The notes under the pieces are model-generated. The model was given only the letters and a program-made list of their open reading frames with translations, was not told the DNA's origin and ran no database searches. A stretch of 14,502 nt of DNA from Prevotellaceae bacterium (GTDB taxonomy: Bacteria; Bacteroidota; Bacteroidia; Bacteroidales; UBA932), in assembly GCA_031257655.1 (NCBI GenBank), contig JAIROF010000006.1:1-14502 (forward strand). Direction: 5' to 3'. The position numbers and the translations under genes were made by a program. Shown here piece after piece: positions 6,773-13,180 of the stretch. Position 1 is the first letter of the stretch. Every line of letters begins with the position of its first letter.

Positions 6773-8851
6773 ATGAAGTTAGTAACCCTTACATGTCTTG
6801 CCGCTATAGCAGCGCCGCTGCTATCGTGCAGCAGCAGCAGCCGAAGCGCGCATGACGACGACCCCACGATGAGCGCCAATCCACTTGCCATAGCGCAGGC
6901 GCTTGATTCGCTCAAAGCGCGCCACCCCCGCATAGACGAGGCACGCGCCGCCAAAGGCATTGCGCAGGCGGCGGCGCTATGGCGCACAAGCGATGGCAAC
7001 GCAGCGCATTTTGTAGCGTTCTGCGCAAACGAATACGTGCACGACGAGGCCGAGCGCCAGGCGCTGTTTGCCAAGCTGTCGGACAAGCTCGAAGCCGTGT
7101 GGGGCTACTTCAACATCATCGACCTCAAGCTGAAGCAAGCGCGCGATGAGGCCGGCGACGAGCCGACAAAAATTGACATGGAGATGGCAGGATACGACGT
7201 AGCGGCGCACTTCAACGACGATATGTTCGCCTCTAAGGTGGCCTTTACCGTCATCATCAACTTTCCCTCGTATAGCCTGAGCGAAAAGCGGGAGCAGGGC
7301 GAAAGCTGGTCGGCTTTGCAGTGGGGGTATGCACGGCTGGGGGAGGTGTTTGCCACGCGCATTCCCGCCGCGCTGAAGCTGGCAACGGCAAAGGCAAACG
7401 CCGCAGCCGAAGCGTACGTGTCGCGCTACAACATTGCGATGGGAGGGCTGCGCAGCGAGGCGGGCGAATCGCTCTTCCCCGCCGACATGCTGCTCATTTC
7501 GCACTGGGGGCTGCGCGACGAGCTGAAGGCCTGCTACGCCGACGCGCAGCGCGGGCTTGAAAAGCAGCGCATGATTTACGCCGTCATGGAGCGCATCGTT
7601 GAGCAGCAAATTCCGGCCAAGGTGGTCAACAACGCCGGGGTGGAGTGGCGCCCCTACAGCAACAAGGTTTTTGAAAACGGCAAGGAGGTCGTTGCACCGC
7701 CCGAGCCGGACACGCGCTACGACATGCTCCTGCGCACCTTTGGGGCACAGCGCGCCGAAGACCGCTACACGCCGCAGCACCCCACCTACATTCGGCGCGC
7801 CTTTGAGGGCGACATGGAGTTTTCGGTGGAGGAGGTTAAGGGGATGTACACCCGCTTCGTATCCTCGGAGGTGGTGGCGGAGGTGGGGCGGCTGATAGCG
7901 CAACGGCTGGGGCGACCGCTGGAGGCGTTTGATATATGGTATGACGGGTTTAAGGTGCGCAGCGGCGTTCCGGAGGAGGCGCTGAGCGCGCAAACGGCCG
8001 CGCTTTACCCTACGGCAGCCCACTTTGAGCGGGGGTTGCCCGACATTTTACGCCGGCTGGGGTTCTCCGCCGCCGATGCGCAGCGCATTTGCGACAAGGT
8101 GGAGGTAGACGCCTCCCGCGGCGCCGGCCATGCGTGGGGCGCCATGATGCGAGGCGACAAGGCGCACCTGCGCACGCGCGTGGCCGCAGGCGGCATGGAC
8201 TACAAGGGGTACAACATTGCCATGCACGAGTTTGGGCACAACGTGGAGCAAACTATCAGCCTGCACGACGTGGAGTACTACACCATGAGCGGCGTGCCCA
8301 ACACCGCCTTTACCGAGGCGCTGGCGTTTGTTTTCCAAAAGCGCGATTTGGACTTGCTGGGCGTTGGCGGCACCAATCCGGACAAAACCCACCTGAACGC
8401 GCTGGACATTTTTTGGGGGTGCTACGAAATCATGGGCGTTTCGCTGGTCGACATAGCCGTGTGGGAGTGGCTGTACGCCCACCCCGCCGCAACCCCTGCC
8501 CAGCTCAGGGAGAGCGTGCTGCGCATTGCCCGCGAAGTGTGGAACGCCTACTACGCCCCGGTGCTGGGCAACCCCGATTCGCCCATACTCGCCATCTACT
8601 CGCACATGCTGAGCTACCCGCTGTACCTCTCCTGCTACCCCATGGGGCACCTCGTCGAATTTCAGCTCGAGGAGCATTTGCGGGGGAAAAACTTTGCCGA
8701 CGAGGTGCTGCGCATCTACCGGCTGGGGCGGCTCACCCCGCAGGTGTGGATGAAGCGAGCCACCGGCGGAGAGGTCAGCATTGAGCACACCCTCAAGGTG
8801 GCGGAGAATGCCGTGAAGCGGCTAAGCGCCGGCCAAACCGCAGGGCTGTAG
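6773..8851 (+). CDS. lipoprotein zinc metallopeptidase, HEXXH (gluzincin-like), family uncertain
   Basis: The 692-residue product starts MKLVTLTCLAAIAAPLLSC, a lipoprotein signal peptide whose lipobox puts Cys at residue 19. It should be anchored in a membrane facing the periplasm or outside. HEFGH at residues 485-489 is a zinc-binding HEXXH motif, and E515 in NTAFTEALAF, 26 residues after the second His, is placed as a third zinc ligand, the gluzincin arrangement. Tyr and His residues between them (ISLHDVEYYTMSG) could serve catalysis. The N-terminal two thirds look largely helical. Overall this resembles M3-like peptidases more than M49 dipeptidyl peptidase III, which needs HEXXGH. A frame extends back to 6608, but the lipobox and promoter favour 6773. 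GC content is higher than in the metallophosphoesterase gene that follows. Substrate unknown; fold inferred. Confidence 0.7.
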   Translation: MKLVTLTCLAAIAAPLLSCSSSSRSAHDDDPTMSANPLAIAQALDSLKARHPRIDEARAAKGIAQAAALWRTSDGNAAHFVAFCANEYVHDEAERQALFAKLSDKLEAVWGYFNIIDLKLKQARDEAGDEPTKIDMEMAGYDVAAHFNDDMFASKVAFTVIINFPSYSLSEKREQGESWSALQWGYARLGEVFATRIPAALKLATAKANAAAEAYVSRYNIAMGGLRSEAGESLFPADMLLISHWGLRDELKACYADAQRGLEKQRMIYAVMERIVEQQIPAKVVNNAGVEWRPYSNKVFENGKEVVAPPEPDTRYDMLLRTFGAQRAEDRYTPQHPTYIRRAFEGDMEFSVEEVKGMYTRFVSSEVVAEVGRLIAQRLGRPLEAFDIWYDGFKVRSGVPEEALSAQTAALYPTAAHFERGLPDILRRLGFSAADAQRICDKVEVDASRGAGHAWGAMMRGDKAHLRTRVAAGGMDYKGYNIAMHEFGHNVEQTISLHDVEYYTMSGVPNTAFTEALAFVFQKRDLDLLGVGGTNPDKTHLNALDIFWGCYEIMGVSLVDIAVWEWLYAHPAATPAQLRESVLRIAREVWNAYYAPVLGNPDSPILAIYSHMLSYPLYLSCYPMGHLVEFQLEEHLRGKNFADEVLRIYRLGRLTPQVWMKRATGGEVSIEHTLKVAENAVKRLSAGQTAGL

Positions 8852-8914
8852 CGTTAGCGTTAGATATAGCATCACATTTCGCAAAAATTAACAATTCAAA
8901 ATAAAATGTTTGCG

Positions 8915-8922
8915 TACTTTTG
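8915..8922 (+). promoter_or_regulatory. candidate -7 promoter box of the metallophosphoesterase gene
   Basis: TACTTTTG matches TAnnTTTG and stands 75 bp before the start codon at 8998. No clear -33 TTTG is seen at the right spacing. Just downstream of the peptidase stop, 8849-8872 shows a minor 6-bp periodicity (TAGCGT TAGCGT TAGATA TAGCAT) but no terminator hairpin. Confidence 0.4.
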
Positions 8923-8997
8923 GCGTCAAATTGGACGGGCTTAACAGCCAAATCCTTGTACTCAAAAGCTACGTAAACCATCAAACACCAAAAGAAA

Positions 8998-9972
8998 ATG
9001 CGCAGAAAAAGTTGTATTTCGTTTTTACTGCTCCTGTGTGCGTATATCGCTACAGGACAAAAAGTTGTAAATTTAAACAATGGAAAATTCAAAATTGTTC
9101 AATTTACGGATATTCACTACAAGGCCTCCAACCCGGCGTCAAAGGAATCCATTGCGCTGATAAAAGAGGTGCTTTCCAACGAAAAGCCTGATTTAGTAGC
9201 GCTTACCGGAGATATTGTGACCATGAGCCCCTGCCTTGAAGGATGGGACGATATTCTGAACGCTATCGAAGAGCTTAAAATCCCCTGGGCAGCAGTATTT
9301 GGTAACCACGACGATGAGCATGATAAAACGCGCAGCGAAATCATGGAGTACATCGCCAAGCGAAAATACGCCCTCTCATCCAAAGGCCCGGAGGACATCA
9401 AAGGCGTTGGCAACTACATCGTTGAAGTTTCGGACGGGAAAGCGATTAAATTTCTGCTCTACTTCATGGATTCAAATGCCTACAGCCATTTTGAAGGCGT
9501 GCACGGCTACGGGTGGTTTGGGCACGACCAGGTATCATGGTACAGAAAGCAGAGCGCCGAGTACGCTAAAAAGAGCGGTAGGCCAATACCGGCTTTGGCC
9601 TTCTTTCACATTCCCCTGAACGAATACGCCGATATGACGTTAGCCAGAAAAAAGATGGTGGGCATGAAAAACGAGCCGGAATGTCCGCCTGCGATGAACT
9701 CGGGTATGTTTTTGGCAATGAGAGAATGCGGAGATGTGATGGCAACTTTCGTCGGGCATGACCACGATAACGATTACATTGGCAAGTACAACGGCCTGTT
9801 TCTGGCCTACGGGCGCTTTTCGGGAAGCAAAACGACGTATACGCACATGCTTCACGGCGCAAGGGTGATCGAGCTGACCGCCGGGGAGGAGGGCTTTAAA
9901 ACATGGATTTACCTGAAAGGGAATCAGATTGTTAACACCGTAAATAGCGCCGATTTCAGCGCCGACAAGTAG
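8998..9972 (+). CDS. secreted calcineurin-like metallophosphoesterase
   Basis: It is predicted to hydrolyse phosphomonoesters or diesters outside the cytoplasm using a two-metal centre. The 324 residues begin with a signal peptide (MRRKSCISFLLLLCAYIATG, cleavage probable near residue 20; the LLLC there is not a good lipobox). All metallophosphoesterase motifs are present in order: FTDIH (D38, H40), TGD (D72), FGNHD (N103, H104), FFHIP (H204) and VGHDHDND (H254, H256). The layout resembles the Dcr2/purple-acid-phosphatase-like group seen in Bacteroidetes. It is downstream of the peptidase in the same direction but 146 bp away and with its own possible promoter, so probably a separate unit. The natural substrate cannot be read from the sequence. 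Confidence 0.85.
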   Translation: MRRKSCISFLLLLCAYIATGQKVVNLNNGKFKIVQFTDIHYKASNPASKESIALIKEVLSNEKPDLVALTGDIVTMSPCLEGWDDILNAIEELKIPWAAVFGNHDDEHDKTRSEIMEYIAKRKYALSSKGPEDIKGVGNYIVEVSDGKAIKFLLYFMDSNAYSHFEGVHGYGWFGHDQVSWYRKQSAEYAKKSGRPIPALAFFHIPLNEYADMTLARKKMVGMKNEPECPPAMNSGMFLAMRECGDVMATFVGHDHDNDYIGKYNGLFLAYGRFSGSKTTYTHMLHGARVIELTAGEEGFKTWIYLKGNQIVNTVNSADFSADK

Positions 9973-9995
9973 CCGTGCGCCTTTTCCTCAGCCGC

Positions 9996-10017
9996 AAGCC
10001 TTGCTTTTTGGGCTTTT
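9996..10017 (+). terminator. weak terminator candidate between convergent genes
   Basis: AAGCC (9996-10000) pairs with GGCTT (10011-10015) around a 10-nt loop and runs into TTTT (10014-10017). A second stem, TTTAGG-TTC-CCTAAA, follows at 10015-10029 without a T-tail. The metallophosphoesterase and DUF6427 genes converge across this 90-bp gap, so transcription should end here on both strands, but neither hairpin is strong. Confidence 0.3.
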
Positions 10018-10062
10018 AGGTTCCCTAAAGGATTCTGCCATATCGCTCCACTCCGCATCGGA

Positions 10063-11067
10063 TTACTCCCCAAGCACCACAGCGTCGTAGTACTGCACCA
10101 CGTAGGTGAGCGCAATGAGCATAAAAAAGAAAAACCCCGCCATGCGCCTGTGTCGCGTGAGGGTGAGAAGGTTGGCGATGAGCACGCTTGCCGGAACAGC
10201 CATGAGCGGAAGCAGGAACATGGAGCCGGAGGGGAGCGTTACCATCACCGCCAGCATGATAAAAAACGTCCAGACAAACAGCATGTGTATCTTCCTCACC
10301 TTTACCCGCGAGGTAAGCATTCCGCGCAGCAGCATAGACATGGCCATCACTACGAGCAGCAGCAGGTAGGAGAGGTAAACCCACTCTACCACCCACCCAT
10401 TCTCAAACACCCAGTTTGAGGCGGCAAAGAGGCAGGTGTAGAGGCGCTGAAAAAGGGTAAACACATCACCTGTAGCCACATAGAATGCCGCGCCGGCGTA
10501 GAGGTATGGCAGCGCCGCGCCGCACAAGGCAATCACCCAGTGCCTCCACGCCATGGGCGTGCAGAGCAGCGGCAGGGCTATCGGCAAAATGAGGAGGAGA
10601 AAAACGGCCGAAGCCGAAAAGAGCGAAGCTAGCGCAAGAAACATGGCCGCCGAAAATATGGAGGCAAATACGCGCTTGCGGAGGTACACCCTGAGCAGCA
10701 GGAAAAGCCCCGTCATGAAGCACAGGGCGGCAATGTACGATCCGTTCATGCACTTTTGGAGGGGAAACGTGGAGCAAATGAGCACAAAGACAAATGGGGG
10801 CAGGTGTATCTGCTCCGGCGCAAAAAAGTGTTTTCCGCTCAGGCTGATAAGCATGCCCGCGAGCAGGTACATGAGCAGGAAGGCGGCAATGGTGGAGAGG
10901 AGCGGGCTAAGCTCCACCAGCTCCATGAAGTGCTGCTCGAGGGGCATCATAGGGATGTCGTCTTTGACCTGCATTGGCGCAAAGAAGCTCGGTAGCCAGA
11001 GCGAAAGGGTAATGAGCAGGCTGAAGAAGGCGGCGGAGGCAGATCTTTTTTTAAATATACCGAACAT
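10063..11067 (-). CDS. polytopic inner-membrane protein, DUF6427-like
   Basis: The 334-residue protein is almost wholly hydrophobic, with about eight to ten membrane segments separated by short charged loops (for example FFSLLITLSLWLPSFF, LLSTIAAFLLMYLLAGMLI and FLLLILPIALPLLC). It begins MFGIFKKRSASAAFFS. Length, composition and this start resemble the Bacteroidetes-restricted family annotated as DUF6427, whose function is unknown to me; some membrane glycosyltransferases look similar in outline, but I see no catalytic motif. It starts 12 bp after argF' on the same strand, so the two are very likely co-transcribed. I see no feature that links it to arginine synthesis. Confidence 0.7.
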   Translation of the reverse strand: MFGIFKKRSASAAFFSLLITLSLWLPSFFAPMQVKDDIPMMPLEQHFMELVELSPLLSTIAAFLLMYLLAGMLISLSGKHFFAPEQIHLPPFVFVLICSTFPLQKCMNGSYIAALCFMTGLFLLLRVYLRKRVFASIFSAAMFLALASLFSASAVFLLLILPIALPLLCTPMAWRHWVIALCGAALPYLYAGAAFYVATGDVFTLFQRLYTCLFAASNWVFENGWVVEWVYLSYLLLLVVMAMSMLLRGMLTSRVKVRKIHMLFVWTFFIMLAVMVTLPSGSMFLLPLMAVPASVLIANLLTLTRHRRMAGFFFFMLIALTYVVQYYDAVVLGE

Positions 11068-11079
11068 AGGCTATGCGGC

Positions 11080-12042
11080 TCAAATTTTTTTCATCGCACT
11101 TAAAATTCGCTTTATGACCGTTTGCGCGCTCACCACGCGGTTGGCCGCCTCGGGGATGACAAGGCTCTGTGGGCTTTCTATCACATCGTCGGTAACGATC
11201 ATGTTGCGGCGCACGGGCAGGCAGTGCATGAAGTAGGCGTTGTTGGTGAGCGCCATTTTTTCGGCGTCCACCGTCCAATCCCGGTCTTGGCTGAGGACTT
11301 TCCCGTAGGCGTCGTCGGCGTAGGCCGCCCAGCTTTTGGCGTAAATAAAGTCGGCTCCGGCAAAGGCCTTGCGCTGGTCGTACTCAACCTTTGCGCAGCC
11401 CACAAAGGCGGGGTCGAGCTCGTAGCCTTCGGGGTGGGTGATGGCAAAATCGTATTCGGCGGCGTTCATCCACTCGGCAAAGGAGTTTGGCACCGCCTGC
11501 GGGAGGGCGCGCGGGTGAGGCGCCCAGGTGAGCACCACCCTGGGGCGGGCGGTTTTTTTGTACTCCTCGATGGTGATTAGGTCGGCAAAGCTCTGCAGCG
11601 GGTGGCGCGTGGCCGCCTCCATGCTCACCACCGGCTTTCCCGAATGGGCAATGAACTGGTTTAGCAGCACCTCGCGGTAGTCCGTTTCCTTGCACTCAAA
11701 TCGGGCAAACGAGCGCACGCCAATCACGTCGCAGTAGGCGCCCATGACCGGAATAGCCTCGAGGATGTGCTCGGGCTTGTCGCCGTCCATGATCACGCCG
11801 CGCTCCGTTTCCAGCTTCCAGGCGCCCTGGTTTACGTCGAGCACGATGGCGCTCATGCCGAGGTTCAGCGCAGCCCGCTGGGTGCTGAGGCGCGTGCGCA
11901 GGCTCGAATCAAAAAAAATGAGGAGCATGGTCTTGTTTTTGCCCAGCGTATCCCACCTAAACGGCGTCCGCTTAACCTCAAACGCTTCTTTTACAGCCTC
12001 CTGTAAATTGCCAATGTCTTGCACGCAGGTAAAATGCTTCAT
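11080..12042 (-). CDS. argF': N-succinylornithine carbamoyltransferase
   Basis: The enzyme transfers the carbamoyl group from carbamoyl phosphate to N2-succinyl-L-ornithine, giving N-succinylcitrulline in the succinylated arginine pathway of Bacteroidetes. The 320 residues carry the carbamoyl-phosphate motif SSLRTR (46-51), MEAATRHPLQSFADL, the Asp-rich region TWAPHPRALPQAVPNSF and HCLPVRR. P90 in MDGDKPEH is the residue that in the Bacteroides fragilis enzyme confers preference for succinylornithine; the Xanthomonas acetylornithine enzyme has Glu there. It therefore should not use free ornithine. The gene is divergent from a GNAT acyltransferase that may catalyse the first step of the same pathway, and overlaps functionally with a promoter box and an ARG-box-like site upstream. 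A DUF6427-like gene follows by 12 bp. Confidence 0.93.
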   Translation of the reverse strand: MKHFTCVQDIGNLQEAVKEAFEVKRTPFRWDTLGKNKTMLLIFFDSSLRTRLSTQRAALNLGMSAIVLDVNQGAWKLETERGVIMDGDKPEHILEAIPVMGAYCDVIGVRSFARFECKETDYREVLLNQFIAHSGKPVVSMEAATRHPLQSFADLITIEEYKKTARPRVVLTWAPHPRALPQAVPNSFAEWMNAAEYDFAITHPEGYELDPAFVGCAKVEYDQRKAFAGADFIYAKSWAAYADDAYGKVLSQDRDWTVDAEKMALTNNAYFMHCLPVRRNMIVTDDVIESPQSLVIPEAANRVVSAQTVIKRILSAMKKI

Positions 12043-12050
12043 CGCTATCC

Positions 12051-12064
12051 TGATATTAAATTCA
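12051..12064. promoter_or_regulatory. ARG-box-like site in the argF' leader
   Basis: TGATATTAAATTCA matches the E. coli-type ArgR core TGAAT-WWWW-ATTCA at all WWWW positions, all five bases of the right arm and three of five in the left arm. It lies between the argF' start codon and its -7 box, covering about +3 to +16 of the predicted transcript, where a repressor would block initiation. Bacteroidetes ArgR sites are not known to me to have exactly this consensus, so this is a guess from similarity. Confidence 0.35.
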
Positions 12065-12071
12065 TAAAGCG

Positions 12072-12079
12072 CAAAGGTA
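12072..12079 (-). promoter_or_regulatory. -7 promoter box of argF'
   Basis: The minus strand reads TACCTTTG, identical to the box upstream of rpsL, followed by GC in both. It stands about 30 bp before the argF' start codon. No TTTG lies at the -33 distance; in that place the DNA holds an 8-bp inverted repeat, TTTTCCGC (12096-12103) and GCGGAAAA (12116-12123), which may be an activator or repressor site. Confidence 0.55.
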
Positions 12080-12150
12080 AGCTTTTTTTATGTATTTTTC
12101 CGCCTATAACTTTTCGCGGAAAATTTTTATCTGCCTGTGGGTAATCCCAA

Positions 12151-12233
12151 AATTTCATGCTAACTTTGTCGCCTAATATCTTTAGCACAACCGTCCCCTT
12201 TCCTGGTCGGGCGGTAGCGTTGCGCATGAAATT
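12151..12233. promoter_or_regulatory. divergent control region: plus-strand -7 box and 10-bp inverted repeat
   Basis: TAACTTTG at 12161-12168 matches TAnnTTTG for the plus strand and would serve the GNAT gene, giving a leader of about 80 nt; the upstream TGTG at 12136-12139 is only a poor -33 box. AATTTCATGC at 12151-12160, touching the box, is repeated exactly in inverted form as GCATGAAATT at 12224-12233. A small palindrome, TGGG-TAAT-CCCA, lies at 12138-12149. The leader also contains a five-codon frame (ATG at 12226) ending in TGA 14 nt before the GNAT start. Confidence 0.4.
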
Positions 12234-12256
12234 AACTTACTGAAAATTATACAGCA

Positions 12257-12895
12257 TTGAACATCAGAATTGGCATTGCCGGCGATCAGCACGCTGTGTA
12301 CGCCGAGCGCATCTGCGAGCTCATCAACGAGTCGGCCAAGCAGCGTGGGACGGGGATTGCCTCGCGCACGCCGGAGTACATAGCGCAAAAAATCTACGAC
12401 GGCAAAGCCGTTATAGCCGTCGACGCCGACGCCAACGAGGTGGTGGGGTTTAGCTATATCGAAACGTGGGGTCACGGCAGGTTTGTTGCCAATTCGGGGC
12501 TTATCGTCAACCCGGACTACCGGCACATGGGGCTGGCGTACAAAATCAAGAAAAAGATTTTCAACCTTAGCCGGAAAAAATTTCCGCAGGCGCGCATCTT
12601 CGGCATCACCACCGGCCTGGCGGTGATGAAAATCAACTCGTCGCTGGGGTACGTGCCGGTCACCTTTTCGGAGCTTACCGACGACGAGGAGTTCTGGAAA
12701 GGCTGCCAAAGCTGCCGCAACTACGACATCCTACAGCGCAACAACCACCGCATGTGCCTCTGCATCGGAATGCTGTACGACCCCAAAAAGCATCAGGGGC
12801 TGCGGCAGCACCTCCTCGACTTTGTCCGCCGCAACAACCTCCGCGCTCAGCGGCTGAGATTCCGATGGTGGATGAGGAATAGAATTAAGAATTAA
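12257..12895 (+). CDS. GNAT acyltransferase, probable N-succinylglutamate synthase
   Basis: The protein likely acylates glutamate from succinyl-CoA, the first step of succinylated arginine synthesis. The 212 residues form one GNAT domain: VVGFSYIETWGHGRF (62-76), the acyl-CoA motif VNPDYRHMGLAYKI (84-97, R89/G92/A94) and GLAVMKINSSLGYVPV (120-135). The beginning (AKQRGTGIASRTPEYI) and the region DDEEFWKGCQSCRNYDIL match my memory of the Bacteroides GNAT that sits with arginine genes and was implicated as this synthase. Four cysteines in CQSC (150-153) and CLC (167-169) could bind metal. The start is TTG at 12257; an in-frame stop at 12233 leaves no ATG upstream. The adjacent divergent argF' supports the role. 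The last residues and stop lie in a heptamer repeat. Acetyl- versus succinyl-CoA use cannot be read directly. Confidence 0.78.
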   Translation: MNIRIGIAGDQHAVYAERICELINESAKQRGTGIASRTPEYIAQKIYDGKAVIAVDADANEVVGFSYIETWGHGRFVANSGLIVNPDYRHMGLAYKIKKKIFNLSRKKFPQARIFGITTGLAVMKINSSLGYVPVTFSELTDDEEFWKGCQSCRNYDILQRNNHRMCLCIGMLYDPKKHQGLRQHLLDFVRRNNLRAQRLRFRWWMRNRIKN

Positions 12896-12900
12896 GAATT
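12882..12900 (+). repeat. short heptanucleotide repeat containing the GNAT stop codon
   Basis: GAATTAA occurs twice and is followed by GAATT (2.7 units of 7 bp). The second unit supplies the TAA stop (12893-12895), so the last residues of the GNAT protein (RIKN) are partly encoded by repeat DNA. This is the third 7-bp tract at a gene 3' end in the window. Confidence 0.6.
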
Positions 12901-12953
12901 TGAGTAAATAAATAGCAAGTCGTAAAATATGCAAGGACAATTAGCTGTACAAC

Positions 12954-13089
12954 AAAAATCCTGTAGGGATGACATATCGGTAGAAAACAGCACATTCGCA
13001 ATCAAAAAATCCTGTAGGGATGACATGTCGGTAGAAAACAGCACATTCGCAATCAAAAAATCCCGTAGGGATGACATGTCGGTAGAAAA
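12954..13089 (+). repeat. 51-bp tandem repeats, about 2.7 copies
   Basis: A 35-bp core, starting AAAAAATCCYGTAGGGAT and continuing GACATGTCGGTAGAAAA, occurs at 12954, 13004 and 13055, with an identical 16-bp segment CAGCACATTCGCAATC after the first two. The first core lacks one A and has GACATATC. Each core contains two small palindromes, ATCCY-GTA-GGGAT and GACATGTC. An inverted copy lies at 13126-13151. Because 51 is divisible by three, both strands read as repeated 17-residue peptides, but I see no sign these are genes. The core resembles dispersed intergenic repeats I have met in other Bacteroidetes. Confidence 0.9.
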
Positions 13090-13125
13090 TATTCGCTTAA
13101 ACCGTTGGAATAATCTTCTGATGTT

Positions 13126-13151
13126 GACATGTCATCCCTGCGGGATTTTTT
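13126..13151 (+). terminator. terminator after the GNAT gene, made of an inverted repeat copy
   Basis: ATCCC-TGC-GGGAT followed by a T-run (13146-13151) is a short intrinsic terminator. The whole 26 bases are the reverse complement of 13055-13080 with a single difference (a G-U wobble in RNA), so a much longer hairpin with a 45-nt loop is possible. It separates the GNAT transcription unit from the glycosidase-like gene, which begins 29 bp later. Confidence 0.6.
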
Positions 13152-13180
13152 AAGTAGTAAGCATAAAAGATTTTGACGCC

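Noticed and set aside
8225..8239. Assignment of the peptidase to M49 (dipeptidyl peptidase III)
   Set aside because: M49 requires HEXXGH with one extra residue; the sequence has HEFGH.
6977..8788. Long minus-strand frames (348 and 246 codons) opposite the metallopeptidase
   Set aside because: They are antisense shadows produced by the GC-rich codon use of the peptidase gene; their composition is unnatural and they match no family.
12954..13089. CRISPR-like array (35-bp repeats with 16-bp spacers)
   Set aside because: The two spacers are identical and too short, there are fewer than three full units, and no cas genes are near; this is a 51-bp tandem repeat.
12929..13153. 74-codon plus-strand frame made of 17-residue peptide repeats
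   Set aside because: It exists because the 51-bp repeat is a multiple of three; the opposite strand gives a similar repeat peptide, and there is no promoter or family resemblance.
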